From: Caballeronia sordidicola | Lineage (GTDB): Bacteria; Pseudomonadota; Gammaproteobacteria; Burkholderiales; Burkholderiaceae | Length of the DNA: 64,000 bases | Direction: 5' to 3' | NCBI RefSeq assembly: GCF_000729995.1 | Contig: NZ_JNFG01000201.1 | Span: forward strand, 62,001-126,000 | Shown here: positions 8,003-17,742 of the stretch, one piece after another | How the letters are laid out: every line of letters starts with the position of its first letter | How positions within the stretch are numbered: position 1 is the stretch's first letter | Translations under genes and position numbers: made by a program | The notes under the pieces: generated by a model | Seen by the model: the letters and a program-made list of their open reading frames with translations, nothing else | The model's database searches: none | What the model was told of the DNA's origin: nothing

Positions 8003-9535
8003 TCAGTTTGGCGGGTTGGTCGTGGCCGCCGCCGTTTTCTCCGGTGCTGCCGCGTTGACATCCCAGCCGCCCCCCAGCGCCTTCACCAGCGACACCGACA
8101 GCGTCCATTGCTGGCCATGAATCTGCACATCCTGACGCTGGCTGGTCAGCAGCGACTGCTGGGCGGTGATCACGTCGAGGAAGGCAACCAGGCCGCCCGA
8201 ATAACGATCGTTGGCGAGCGAGAGCAAACGCTGCGCGTCCGTCACGGCCTCCTGCGACTCCTTCGACGCCGCATCGAGCACCGACAACCCGGTCACGCCG
8301 TCCTGCACCTGCTGGAACGCATTGAGCACCGTCTGCCGATAGTTCGCCTCGGCCGCCTGATAACCCTCGCTCGCAAAGTCGACATTGGCGGCACGACGGC
8401 CGCCATCGAAGACGACTTGCCCGAGTGTTGCGCCCAGCGTCCACATCAGCGTGGGCGCGCTCAGCAGGCTGGCGAACTGCGTGCTTTCCCAGCCGATACC
8501 GGGCGTCAGCGAAAGGCTCGGGAAAAACGCGGCCTTCGCCACGCCGATCTGCGCGTTCGCCGCAGCCATCGCACGTTCAGCCGATGCAATGTCGGGACGC
8601 CGCTGCAGCAGATCGCTCGGCAGTCCGAGCGGTATCGTGGGGACGGCGGTATCGATTACCTTGGGCTCAATGGCGAATTGCGGTGCGGGCACGCCGATCA
8701 GTGCGGCGATCGCGTGCTCGAACTGGGCGCGCTGGTTGAGCAGCAGGCGCGCCTGGACCCGCGTGGAATCGAGTTCGGATTTCTGTTGCAGTACATCAAG
8801 TCCGGACACTGAACCGAGGTCGTGCTCGGTGGTCACGTAATCCAGCGCCTTCTGCTGCAGGACGACTGAGCGGTTCAGCACGTCGATCTCGGCATCGAGT
8901 TCGCGCATCGAAAAGTAGTCGCTTGCCAGGTCCGTGGTCAGCACGAGCCGCGCGTTGGCGAGGTCGTCGCGTGATTGTTCGGCAGACGCTGTCGCGCCCT
9001 CGACTTCGCGGCGAATCCGGCCAAACAGGTCGGTGTCGTAGTTGATGGTCGGACCGAGCTGGATGTTGTTCTGCACCGTTGACTGGGTCGGCGTGGCGTA
9101 GTTGGTCAGCGGCCGGTTCTGCGATATCCGGAAGCGCGACCCGTTGGCGCCAAGATCGACCTCGGGCACCTGTTGCGCCTTGTTGTTGGCGAGCGTCGCA
9201 CGCGCCTGCGCGTAGTGCGCGCTCGCGGCTGCGAGCGTCTGGTTCTGCGCGAGCGCTTTCTGCTCGAAGCCATTCAGCGCTTCATCGTTGAAACTGGTCC
9301 ACCATTCCGGGGCTATCGGCGCATGCGACGGCTCGGCGACACGCCAGTAGGAGTCGGTATGCCACGCGGGCGGAGCGTCGGCGTGAGGCTGCTTGTAGTC
9401 CGGCCCAACGGTGCAGGCGGACAGCAGGACTGCTCCGGACGCCATCACGGTCGTGCTGGTGATCAGAGTCCTGAGGGTCTTCAGCCGTGCCGGCAGGATC
9501 GGCCACTGAACCGGCCATTGTCGCGCGCGCTTCAC
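8003..9535 (-). CDS. RND efflux outer-membrane lipoprotein, NodT family
   Basis: A 510-aa TolC-like outer-membrane channel. A long N-terminal segment leads to the lipobox LLSAC with acylated Cys41, followed by TVGPDYKQP, the usual start of NodT/OprM proteins. Two outer-membrane efflux repeats rich in alpha-helical coiled-coil sequence follow (for example DVLQQKSELDSTRVQARLLL and the matching C-terminal half). It is the exit duct of the tripartite pump. The start overlaps the adaptor stop by 4 bp (ATGA), so the two are translationally coupled. Confidence 0.92.
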   Translation of the reverse strand: MKRARQWPVQWPILPARLKTLRTLITSTTVMASGAVLLSACTVGPDYKQPHADAPPAWHTDSYWRVAEPSHAPIAPEWWTSFNDEALNGFEQKALAQNQTLAAASAHYAQARATLANNKAQQVPEVDLGANGSRFRISQNRPLTNYATPTQSTVQNNIQLGPTINYDTDLFGRIRREVEGATASAEQSRDDLANARLVLTTDLASDYFSMRELDAEIDVLNRSVVLQQKALDYVTTEHDLGSVSGLDVLQQKSELDSTRVQARLLLNQRAQFEHAIAALIGVPAPQFAIEPKVIDTAVPTIPLGLPSDLLQRRPDIASAERAMAAANAQIGVAKAAFFPSLSLTPGIGWESTQFASLLSAPTLMWTLGATLGQVVFDGGRRAANVDFASEGYQAAEANYRQTVLNAFQQVQDGVTGLSVLDAASKESQEAVTDAQRLLSLANDRYSGGLVAFLDVITAQQSLLTSQRQDVQIHGQQWTLSVSLVKALGGGWDVNAAAPEKTAAATTNPPN

Positions 9536-10755
9536 GACGTCCCCTTCTTGGCGGCTTGTTGCGGCGCGATCAGGACGTGGTCGCCGTCCGCGATGGAATC
9601 GCTCGGATTGATGATGATCTTGTCACTCGCTTCAATGCCGCTTTCAATCTCGAGCGACTGCCCCAGATCCTGCGCAATCACGATCTTGCGCAAGTTGACC
9701 TTGCCGTCCTGGTCGACCACTGCCACCCGCGGTCCTTCGGCGCGGAACAGCAGCGCATTGCCCGGCACCAGCAACGGCGCCCGCACGGTAGCCGGCAGCG
9801 CCACCTGTACATACGCGCCCGGCCTCAGCTTGCTGTCCGGATTGGGCAGCCGTACTTCGATCTGCAGCGACCGGGTCGGGACATCGATTGCGCCGGAGAT
9901 ATTGGCAATCGTTCCGTGGAACTGCTGGCCCGGCAATTCCGCCTGCGTGACGATCACGTCCTGCCCTTGCTTCACGTTCTGCGCGTAAGCCTGCGGAAGC
10001 TGTACATAAACTCTCAGCGGGTCCGACTGCGCCAGCGCGAAGAGCGCACGGCTTGCACCGCTGCCCGCATCGATCAAATCACCCACATCCACGTTGCGCT
10101 GCGTCACCACGCCGGCGAACGGAGCGACGATACGCTTGAACGATTCAAGCTGTTTCAGGCGCTGCAAGTTGGCGTCGGCGGCGGCGAGATTCGCGACGTC
10201 CTGGTTATACGTGCTCTCGCGTTCATCGAGTTCCTGCTGCGACACGGCATCGCGCTGACGCAGTTGCTGCCAGCGCTGGAACGAACTCTTCGCGAGCACG
10301 AGGCTGGACGCGGTCTGCTCGCGTTGCGCCGCGGCCTGCTTCAGTTCCTGATCGACCTCAGGCGTATCCAGGTCGGCGAGCAACTGGCCTTGCTTGACCC
10401 GCGCGCCAATATCCGCATACCAGTGCAGCAGATAACCCGTGGAGCGCGCGTAGATAGGCGACTCCACGTAGCCGCGCAACGTGCCCGGCAGCAAGGTGTC
10501 GCCGCCGCCCGCCGCTTGCTTCGGCACGATGACATTCACATACACCTTCGCGTTTTGCTGGGAGGTCACCGCCACCGAGTGGCTTTGCATGACATCCGAC
10601 ACCACGGTGCGGCCGGCGCCCAGTACGAGCAGGATCAGCACCACGATGACGGCGATCTTCGCGCGTTTCCATTCACGGCCACGGGGCGGCAATGCGTGCC
10701 CGTCCTCGGTATTCCTTGCGGGAATCGCCAGCGAAGCATGAGTTTTTTCAGTCAT
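9532..10755 (-). CDS. RND efflux periplasmic adaptor (membrane fusion protein)
   Basis: A 407-aa HlyD/MFP-family protein with one membrane helix at about 30-52, a lipoyl-like beta segment (GYLLHWYADIGARVKQGQLL), an alpha-helical hairpin and a beta-barrel domain (GVVTQRNVDVGDLIDAG). It bridges the inner-membrane pump and the outer-membrane duct. It starts 15 nt after the pump gene stop. The N-terminal helix is uncleaved rather than a lipoprotein signal. No substrate can be read from the sequence. Confidence 0.92.
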   Translation of the reverse strand: MTEKTHASLAIPARNTEDGHALPPRGREWKRAKIAVIVVLILLVLGAGRTVVSDVMQSHSVAVTSQQNAKVYVNVIVPKQAAGGGDTLLPGTLRGYVESPIYARSTGYLLHWYADIGARVKQGQLLADLDTPEVDQELKQAAAQREQTASSLVLAKSSFQRWQQLRQRDAVSQQELDERESTYNQDVANLAAADANLQRLKQLESFKRIVAPFAGVVTQRNVDVGDLIDAGSGASRALFALAQSDPLRVYVQLPQAYAQNVKQGQDVIVTQAELPGQQFHGTIANISGAIDVPTRSLQIEVRLPNPDSKLRPGAYVQVALPATVRAPLLVPGNALLFRAEGPRVAVVDQDGKVNLRKIVIAQDLGQSLEIESGIEASDKIIINPSDSIADGDHVLIAPQQAAKKGTS

Positions 10756-10770
10756 ATCAGTCAGCCATAT

Positions 10771-13700
10771 TTAACTTGGAGCATGCTCGCCGGCGCCGTG
10801 GCCCGGGCTATCTTGACCAGGGTGGCCGCCGCCATGATCGTCGTGGTCACCCGCCGAACGATCACGGCGCCGGACCAGCCGGCTGTGAATACCCGCAAAC
10901 ACGAGCGGCACGAAAAACAGTGTGGATACAGTAGCAAACAGCAATCCGCCGATCACCGCGCGGCCGAGCGGCGCATTTTGTTCAGCGCCTTCGCCGAGTC
11001 CGAGCGCCATTGGAATCATGCCGATGATCATGGCGAACGCCGTCATCAGCACCGGCCGGATACGGCTCGCGCCGGCTTCCAGCGCGGCGGTCAGCGGCGG
11101 TGCGCCGGCTTGCAGCCGCTGGCGCGCGAAGGACACCATCAGGATACTGTTCGCGGTCGCGACGCCCATCGTCATGATGGCGCCGGTGAGCGCCGGAACG
11201 CTCAGGTGCGTGCCGGTGAGGAACAGCATCCAGACGATACCGGCAAGTGCCGCCGGCAACGCGCTGACAATGATCAGCGGGTCGACCCACGACTGGAAAT
11301 TCACCACGATCAGCAGGTACACCAGCACGATCGCCATGGCCACGCCGACACCCAGGCCGAAGAACGACGAGCGCATGGTCGCGACCTGCCCGCGTACGGT
11401 GATCTGGCTGCCGCGCGGCAGGCTGGCGCGTGACTGGTCCACGAGCTTGTCGACCTGCCTCGCGATACTGCCGAGGTCGCGCCCTTCCACGCTCACGAAC
11501 ACATCGATGACCGGGCGGATGTTGTAGTGCGTGACCACCGCGAACTGGCTTTTCGGCGTGACCTGGACCAGATTGCCGAGCAGTTGCGTGGGCCCGTTGA
11601 CGCTGCCGGAAACCGGCGTGCGCAACAGTTCGTCGATTGATGAAACCTGATACTGCGGCGTCTGCACCGCGACCGAATACTCCACGCCATTCTTGTTGTT
11701 GAACCAGAAACCGGGCGCTGTCTGCGAGCTGCCCGACAGCGAGATCAGCACGTTCTGCGCGACGTTGCTGGCCGTCAGGTTGAGCTGCTGCAGCCGGGTG
11801 CGGTCCATCTGCAGGTTGAGCGTCGGTTCGTCAAGCTTCTGCTGGATGTGCGTGTCCACCGTGCCGGGAATCTGCCGGATCGCCTTCATCAGTTTCGCTG
11901 CGACCGCGAAATTACCCTGCTGGTCCGCGCCGGAAATTTGCACGTCTACCGCGGCCGGGAGACCGAAGTTAAGGATTTGCGTAACGATGTCCGCCGGCTG
12001 GAAGAAAAACTCAACACCGGGAAAACGCTGCGGCAACACGGCGCGCAACTTGTCGACAAACTTCTGCGTGGGCTCGTGGTCCGCCGTCAGCGCCACCTGG
12101 ATTTCACCGTCGAGCGTGCCGATCGTGCCCGCGTTGCTATATGACAAGTTGATGCCGCTATACGGCAAGCCGAGGTTATCGAGGAGCGTGGTGAGTTGAT
12201 CGGCCGGCACGACCTCTCGCACCACTTTCTCCACTTCGTCCGCGAGTCGCGCGGTTTCTTCGATCCGAGTGCCGGTCGGCGCACGCATGTGCAAGCGGAT
12301 ATCGCCGGAATCGACCGTCGGGAAGAAGTCTTCCCCCAGCGCGAATACCAGTCCTACCGACAGCACGCAAAAGCCCAGGAACGACACGGCGAAAATCCGA
12401 CGCCGCACGAGCAATGTGCTAAGGATCACGATGTAAGTGGCGCGCATGCGCTCGAACCCGGCATCGAAACGGTGATACAGCCGCATGAACAGATTCGGCT
12501 TCGAGCCGTTTTTCGGCTTGTGCGCGTGGCCCATCAGCAGCATGGCGAGTGTCGGCACGAGCGTACGCGACAGGATGTACGACGCCAGCATGGCGAACAC
12601 CACGGCTTCGGCGAGCGGCACGAACAGGAATTTCGCCACGCCGGTCAGGAAGAACATCGGCACGAACACAATACAGATACACAGCGTGGAGACCAGCGCG
12701 GGAACCGCGATTTCGCCGGCCCCTTCCAGGATTGCCTCGTGCAGGTCCGTGCCCATGTGCAAGTGCCGCTCGATGTTCTCGATGGTCACCGTTGCATCGT
12801 CCACCAGGATACCCACCGCGAGCGCGAGCCCGCCCAGCGTCATGATGTTGATGGTCTGCCCGAGCGCGTGCAGCACGAGCAATGACGAGAGGATCGACAG
12901 CGGAATGGAGACCGCGATGATGCAGGTGCTGCGCCAGTTGCCGAGGAACAGCAGGATCATCGCGGCCGTCAGCGCGGCGGCGATCAGCGCTTCGCGAATC
13001 ACGCCCTGCACTGCTGCCTTGACGAACACGGACTGATCGAAAAGCGGCGTGATCTTCAGGTCCGGCGGCAACGACGCCCGGGCATTCGGTAACAGTGCAT
13101 AGAGCGAATTGACGATGGACAATGTCGACGCGCTGCCGTTTTTAAGCACCGAGATCAGCACGCCGCGGTGTCCGTCCTGACGCACGATATTCGTCTGCGG
13201 AGAGAAGCCGTCGCGCACATGGGCGACCTCTCTCAGGTAAGTGGTCGCACCATTGAGCGTGCGCACCGGAATGTCGTTCAGCGCCGCAATGGTGGCGGGC
13301 GAACCATTCATGTTGATCGTGTATTCCTTCATGCCGATCTTGGCCGTGCCGGTGGGCAGGATCAGGTTCTGCGCGTTGAAGGCGTTCACTACATCCGACG
13401 GCGTCAGGCCTTTCGCCAGCAACGCACGCGTGTCCAGATCGACCGACACCAGACGGCTTTTACCGCCATACGGATACGGCACGGCCGCGCCGGGAATAGT
13501 CACCAGTTGCGGGCGCAGGAAGTTCAGGGCGGTGTCGTTCAGGTCCTGCTCGGAGAGCGTGGGACTGGAGAGTCCCAGCTGGATCACCGGAATACTGGAG
13601 GCCGAATAACTGATCACGAGCGGCGGGGTGGCGCCCGGCGGCATCTGCTTTAACTGCGCCTGCTCGACGGCCACCGTCTGTGCGATGGCTGTCTGGATGT

Positions 13701-14001
13701 TCGCGGTCGGTTGCAGGAAGACCTTCAGGATGGCGATGCCCGGCAGCGACTGCGACTCGATATGTTCAATGTCGTTGACGGTCGTGGTCAGGCTGCGCTC
13801 ATTGACCTGCGTGATGCGGTTGGCCACGTCCTCGGCCGACAGGCCCGTGTAAGTCCAGATGATGCTGACGACAGGAATGTTGATTTCCGGCAGGACGTCG
13901 ACCGGCGTTGTCAGGAGCGCAAACGGCGTTGCTAACAGGATCAGGATGGCCATCACGATAAACGTGTAGGGCCGCTTTAGCGCAACGTTGACGATCCACA
14001 T
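10771..14001 (-). CDS. RND efflux inner-membrane pump (AcrB/MdtB-like) with His-rich tail
   Basis: A 1076-aa proton-driven pump: first helix at about 11-30, large periplasmic loop, then helices from about 335. The proton-relay acidic pair Asp401-Asp402 sits in the TM4 motif GILVDDATVTIENIERH; a second large loop and the C-terminal helices follow. The last 25 or so residues are unusual: rich in His, Asp and Gly (DHDDHGGGHPGQ...GHGAGEH) and facing the cytoplasm, which could bind divalent metals. The length and lead sequence fit the HAE-1/MdtB-type group more than CzcA, but the adjacent regulator pair is of the metal-responsive type. It heads the pump-adaptor-channel operon. Confidence 0.92.
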   Translation of the reverse strand: MWIVNVALKRPYTFIVMAILILLATPFALLTTPVDVLPEINIPVVSIIWTYTGLSAEDVANRITQVNERSLTTTVNDIEHIESQSLPGIAILKVFLQPTANIQTAIAQTVAVEQAQLKQMPPGATPPLVISYSASSIPVIQLGLSSPTLSEQDLNDTALNFLRPQLVTIPGAAVPYPYGGKSRLVSVDLDTRALLAKGLTPSDVVNAFNAQNLILPTGTAKIGMKEYTINMNGSPATIAALNDIPVRTLNGATTYLREVAHVRDGFSPQTNIVRQDGHRGVLISVLKNGSASTLSIVNSLYALLPNARASLPPDLKITPLFDQSVFVKAAVQGVIREALIAAALTAAMILLFLGNWRSTCIIAVSIPLSILSSLLVLHALGQTINIMTLGGLALAVGILVDDATVTIENIERHLHMGTDLHEAILEGAGEIAVPALVSTLCICIVFVPMFFLTGVAKFLFVPLAEAVVFAMLASYILSRTLVPTLAMLLMGHAHKPKNGSKPNLFMRLYHRFDAGFERMRATYIVILSTLLVRRRIFAVSFLGFCVLSVGLVFALGEDFFPTVDSGDIRLHMRAPTGTRIEETARLADEVEKVVREVVPADQLTTLLDNLGLPYSGINLSYSNAGTIGTLDGEIQVALTADHEPTQKFVDKLRAVLPQRFPGVEFFFQPADIVTQILNFGLPAAVDVQISGADQQGNFAVAAKLMKAIRQIPGTVDTHIQQKLDEPTLNLQMDRTRLQQLNLTASNVAQNVLISLSGSSQTAPGFWFNNKNGVEYSVAVQTPQYQVSSIDELLRTPVSGSVNGPTQLLGNLVQVTPKSQFAVVTHYNIRPVIDVFVSVEGRDLGSIARQVDKLVDQSRASLPRGSQITVRGQVATMRSSFFGLGVGVAMAIVLVYLLIVVNFQSWVDPLIIVSALPAALAGIVWMLFLTGTHLSVPALTGAIMTMGVATANSILMVSFARQRLQAGAPPLTAALEAGASRIRPVLMTAFAMIIGMIPMALGLGEGAEQNAPLGRAVIGGLLFATVSTLFFVPLVFAGIHSRLVRRRDRSAGDHDDHGGGHPGQDSPGHGAGEHAPS

Positions 14002-14371
14002 TGAGACGCGCTCGAAAAAAGCAGGAAAGGAAAATGAACCGCTGGAATGCGACGACGCCGCTTAAGGCCGGGCCGCGTAGGCAGGGCCTCTCACGCAAGG
14101 CCGCTTAAGCAGGGCCGCTTTAGGCAAGGTCTAGCATACGGCGAGCCGGATCGAGTGCGGCCCGAAGCCGTGCGGCCTTTCATGCAGCCAACAGGACACC
14201 GATAGACAACTCACGCCCCGATCTTAACGGGCAGGCGCCAACGCCTACATGGCGCCAAAATGGCAGAAATGTCAGGAAACGAATCTTTCCTCAGATTTTT
14301 CAGAGGCAAACGTTTTCGCGTAATCAGGGTGCACCCGCACTGCTTTCCATATTCGATAAAAATAGAAGGCT
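14002..14371. other. Intergenic region upstream of the RND operon
   Basis: About 370 bp between the pump start and the LysR gene stop. It must hold the RND promoter (minus strand) and contains a TGGCA-GAAA-TGTCA repeat at 14261-14274. Near 14050-14140 the motif GCCGCTTAAG and close variants recur as short imperfect repeats. No convincing gene was found. Confidence 0.45.
14261..14274. promoter_or_regulatory. Candidate response-regulator box upstream of the RND operon
   Basis: TGGCA-N4-TGTCA is a 5+4+5 inverted repeat with one mismatch. CusR/CopR-like regulators use TGACA/TGTCA half-sites, so the regulator encoded downstream could bind here. The match is short and untested. Confidence 0.3.
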
Positions 14372-15256
14372 TTACGCCAGTTTCGAGTCCACCCACGACA
14401 TGAATGCGGCCACGAGCGGCGCCTCCGTCAGTTCATGCCGGCACACCCAGTAATACGCATGCTTGGCCGGCACGGTGAGTCTGAATGGACGAACGAGCGT
14501 GCCATCGGCGAGATCGTCGCGCACAGAAAAGCTATCGCCTAATGCTACGCCTTGTCCCCGCACTGCGGCCTCGATACCTACATGCGCAATGCCAATTTCA
14601 AGGATGCGCAAACCTTCAAGCTTGTCCGCCGACGCCTCGGCCAGCCATCGCATCCACGACTCGGCGTACTCGCAGAACAAGGTCCGGTTCGCCAGGTCCT
14701 GCACCGTGCGAAGCGCGCGCGGCCCGTTCATCAACGCCGGGCTCACGACGGGGAACAGGACCGGATGCATGATGAGCTTGACGTCGCGATCACGCCAGCG
14801 GCCCTCGCCGTATCGGACGCAGAGATCAACATCGGATGAGTAGATTTCCTTGTCGTCGTTGGACGGGATCAGTTTTAAGTTAACTGCGGGGAAGTGTTCG
14901 AGGAAGTCGCCGATGTGCCGCGCGAGCCACCTCGACGTGAACAACATCGGGGCAGACACCACCAGCTCCCCCGCAATGACGGGCGACTCCAGCCTGACGA
15001 CGGCTGTTGCGATCATGTCGAACGCGTTCTTGACTGGCTGGAGTAGCGCCTCGCCGGCAGGTGTCAGCTTCACCCGCGCCTTCGAGCGAATGAACAACGA
15101 GACGCCCAGGGTGCTCTCCAGCACGCGCACCTGATGGCTGACCGCGCTTGCCGTGACGTTGAGCTCCTCGGCCGCGCTCGCAACCGTCCCATGGCGTGCC
15201 GTCGCTTCGAACGCACGCAGGGGATTGAGCGGGGGCAGCCGATGGCGCATAAGCAA
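14372..15256 (-). CDS. LysR-family regulator, GcvA-like
   Basis: A 294-aa regulator. The N-terminal winged helix-turn-helix covers about 10-65 (LRAFEATARHGTVASAAEEL then TASAVSHQVRVLE), with a substrate-binding domain from about 95 to the end. The start lies at 15256, with a second ATG two codons later. It is transcribed away from the argH-like gene across a 143-bp gap, the classic LysR arrangement, so it probably controls the argH/amino-acid transporter operon. The inducer is unknown. Confidence 0.88.
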   Translation of the reverse strand: MLMRHRLPPLNPLRAFEATARHGTVASAAEELNVTASAVSHQVRVLESTLGVSLFIRSKARVKLTPAGEALLQPVKNAFDMIATAVVRLESPVIAGELVVSAPMLFTSRWLARHIGDFLEHFPAVNLKLIPSNDDKEIYSSDVDLCVRYGEGRWRDRDVKLIMHPVLFPVVSPALMNGPRALRTVQDLANRTLFCEYAESWMRWLAEASADKLEGLRILEIGIAHVGIEAAVRGQGVALGDSFSVRDDLADGTLVRPFRLTVPAKHAYYWVCRHELTEAPLVAAFMSWVDSKLA

Positions 15257-15324
15257 GTCTGCAGAAAGTGTATGAACGGGAGATGCTGAGAAAAATTTGA
15301 TTTAAAGCGAATTTAATTCTCTCT

Positions 15325-15341
15325 ACAAGCAAAAAACTTGT
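15325..15341. promoter_or_regulatory. Candidate LysR binding site in the divergent promoter region
   Basis: ACAAG-N7-CTTGT, a perfect 5+7+5 inverted repeat in an AT-rich stretch between the LysR gene and argH. Spacing and position suit a LysR recognition site. The octamer ATTCTTAG then appears twice (near 15362 and 15384) on the argH side, possibly activation half-sites. Confidence 0.35.
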
Positions 15342-15399
15342 TTGCGTAAGCTTAGAGTCATTCTTAGCGTCATTCCGAACCGCATTCTTAGGCAAGCAC

Positions 15400-16833
15400 A
15401 TGAACACACCAGATACAACCGAACGCCTCTGGGGCGGCCGCTTCAAATCAGGGCCCTCGCTGGCGCTGGAAAACCTGTCCCGCTCGGACCCGAGCTTCTT
15501 CCGTCTTGCGCCCTACGATCTCGCCGGTTCGCGCGCCCATGCGAACGAACTAAAGCGAGCCGGCATCCTCACCGCCGACGAGCTTCAACAACTGCTCGAC
15601 GCAATGCAGCAAATAGAGACCGAGTTTGTTGCGGGCGACCTCTCCCCTATCCTGGCCGACGAAGACGTCCACACCTTCCTCGAGCGCGAACTGACGCAGC
15701 GGCTCAAAGCGATCGGCGGGAAGTTGCGCGCGGGCCGTTCACGCAACGATCAGGCGGCGAACGACCTGCGGCTATATCTACGCGACAAGGCTCGCAAGCT
15801 GGCACTGTCGGTGATCGAATTGCAGCACGCGCTTGTTGAACAAGCCGAGGCGCATGTGGAAACCATCGTCGCCGGCTTCACGCATTTGCAACCGGCACAG
15901 CCGATCGTTTTCGCCCATCAGTTGCTCGCGCATGCGCAGTCGATCTATCGTGATGTCGACCGGCTGGTGGATTGGGATCGCCGCAGCGCGCGTTCGCCGC
16001 TGGGCGCGGCGGCACTGGCAGGGTCCGCGATCTGCTTGCGGGCCGACCTGTCAGCGCAGGAACTCGGCTACGACGGCCCGTGCGAGAACTCTATCGACGC
16101 CGTCGCCTCGCGCGACCACGTTGCCGAGTTCACGTTCATCACGAGCATGCTGGCGGTCAACCTGTCGCGGCTCTCTGAAGAAGTGATCCTGTGGACGTCC
16201 CGCCAGTTTCGCTGGGTCGAACTCGACGATGCTTATGCAACCGGCAGCTCGATCATGCCGCAGAAGAAAAACTCGGATATCGCCGAGCTGACACGTGGAA
16301 AAGCGGGCCGGTTGATCGGCAACCTGAGCGGCTTGCTCGCCACGCTCAAGTCGCTGCCGTTGGCCTATAACCGCGATCTCGCGGAAGACAAGATTGCCGC
16401 GTTCGACAGTATCGATACCCTTGAACTCGTGCTGCCCGCAATGGCCGGTATGATCCGTACCATGCACGTGAACGTGGATGAAATGCGGCGCCAGGCGCCG
16501 CTCGGGTTTACGCTCGCCACCGAAGTCGCGGACTGGCTCGCGCTGCGCGGCGTGCCGTTCAGCGAAGCGCATGAGATCACCGGTGCGCTGGTGCGGGCCT
16601 GCGAACAGCAGGGCATTGAACTGAGTGAGGTGTCGGTGGCGACGCTCGCAGCGGTGGATGCGAGACTTGAACCCGGCGTCCTCGATCACGTCACGCTGGA
16701 CGCCGCCGTCGCAGCGCGCAGCGGTTATGGGGGCACCGCGCCTGCGCGCGTGGTCGAACAGATCGTGCGCTTGCGCAGCGCTATTGAAGAACAGGTCGCG
16801 TGGGCGGCTGACTACAAGGGACCTTCATGCTGA
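15400..16833 (+). CDS. argH: Argininosuccinate lyase family protein (transporter-linked paralogue)
   Basis: A 477-aa member of the fumarase/aspartase superfamily with the ArgH hallmarks: WGGRF at 11-15, SRNDQ at 114-118, THLQPAQP at 161-168 and the signature loop GSSIMPQKKNSD at 282-293. ArgH cleaves argininosuccinate to arginine and fumarate in the cytoplasm. Length matches the family. Its 3' end overlaps the start of an amino-acid ABC permease by 7 bp, and the operon lies beside a divergent LysR gene. That context is catabolic, not the usual arginine biosynthesis setting, so it may be a second copy acting on imported argininosuccinate or a related N-substituted aspartate (inference). Confidence 0.85.
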   Translation: MNTPDTTERLWGGRFKSGPSLALENLSRSDPSFFRLAPYDLAGSRAHANELKRAGILTADELQQLLDAMQQIETEFVAGDLSPILADEDVHTFLERELTQRLKAIGGKLRAGRSRNDQAANDLRLYLRDKARKLALSVIELQHALVEQAEAHVETIVAGFTHLQPAQPIVFAHQLLAHAQSIYRDVDRLVDWDRRSARSPLGAAALAGSAICLRADLSAQELGYDGPCENSIDAVASRDHVAEFTFITSMLAVNLSRLSEEVILWTSRQFRWVELDDAYATGSSIMPQKKNSDIAELTRGKAGRLIGNLSGLLATLKSLPLAYNRDLAEDKIAAFDSIDTLELVLPAMAGMIRTMHVNVDEMRRQAPLGFTLATEVADWLALRGVPFSEAHEITGALVRACEQQGIELSEVSVATLAAVDARLEPGVLDHVTLDAAVAARSGYGGTAPARVVEQIVRLRSAIEEQVAWAADYKGPSC

Positions 16834-17711
16834 GCGCATCGAACGACCGGCCATCGGCGTCCGGCAACGCCGACAGTTTCACCGATATCTCGCACTTCGA
16901 GCACGTGCCGCGGCGGTACTACGGGCGTTATCTCGCCTCGGTGGTGATTCTCGCGATCGTGGCTTATGTCGTCGTGGCGTTCGCGCGCGGGCAGATCGAC
17001 TGGACGGTCGTCGGGCGTTTCCTCACGGCCAAGTCGATCCTTCGCGGCTTGGCCAACACCATCGTCATGACGATCCTCGCGATGGCGCTGGGCATCGTGC
17101 TTGGGGTAATCGTGGCGATCATGCGGCTCTCGACCAACCCCGTCGTTCAAGCAGTCGCGCATGGCTACGTGTGGCTGTTTCGCGGCACGCCGGTGATCCT
17201 GCAATTGTTGTTGTGGTTCAACCTTGCGCTGGTGTTTCCGGTCATGGGCATCCCCGGCCTGTTCGAATTTCGTACCGTCGACATCATGACGCCGTTCCTC
17301 GCCGCCCTCCTCGGCCTCGGGATTAATCAGGGTGCCTATACATCGGAGGTCGTGCGAGCGGGATTGCTTTCCGTCGATACAGGCCAGTACGAAGCCGCGA
17401 AGTCGATCGGCATGCCGAAACTCCAGGCCCTTCGCCGCGTGATCCTGCCGCAGGCCATGCGCGTGATCGTGCCGCCTATTGGCAACGAACTGATCGGCAT
17501 GGTGAAGCTGACCTCACTGGCAAGTGTGATCCAGTACGCGGAAATGCTGCATAGCGCCGAGAACATCTACTACGCGAATGCGCGCGTGATCGAATTGCTG
17601 ATGGTCGCAGCCGTCTGGTATCTGGTCATTGTCACGGTGCTTTCCTTGCTGCAGTCGCGGGTCGAACTGCGCTTCGCGCGCGGGGCGGGCCGCCCATCCG
17701 CGAAGAGATAA
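16827..17711 (+). CDS. Polar amino-acid ABC transporter permease (HisM/GlnP-like)
   Basis: A 294-aa inner-membrane permease. A soluble N-terminus of about 32 residues is followed by helices at about 36-52 and 72-96, and the family motif GYVWLFRGTPVILQLLLW sits near 112-129. The EAA-like segment EAAKSIGMPKLQALRRVILP lies near 190-210. It transports polar amino acids with the ATPase and binding protein encoded next. Only one permease is present, so it should work as a homodimer. The ATG is inside the end of the argH-like gene, indicating coupled translation. Confidence 0.9.
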   Translation: MLSASNDRPSASGNADSFTDISHFEHVPRRYYGRYLASVVILAIVAYVVVAFARGQIDWTVVGRFLTAKSILRGLANTIVMTILAMALGIVLGVIVAIMRLSTNPVVQAVAHGYVWLFRGTPVILQLLLWFNLALVFPVMGIPGLFEFRTVDIMTPFLAALLGLGINQGAYTSEVVRAGLLSVDTGQYEAAKSIGMPKLQALRRVILPQAMRVIVPPIGNELIGMVKLTSLASVIQYAEMLHSAENIYYANARVIELLMVAAVWYLVIVTVLSLLQSRVELRFARGAGRPSAKR

Positions 17712-17742
17712 CTACTCCACTCAACCGCGATCCCGGGTAACC

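Noticed and set aside
9487..11433. A 648-codon plus-strand open frame antisense to the RND genes
   Set aside because: The translation is Arg/His/Gln-rich with no family likeness; it mirrors the GC-biased third positions of the real adaptor and pump genes on the other strand.
14211..14396. 61-codon minus-strand frame at the end of the LysR gene
   Set aside because: No family likeness and no ribosome site, in a promoter region.
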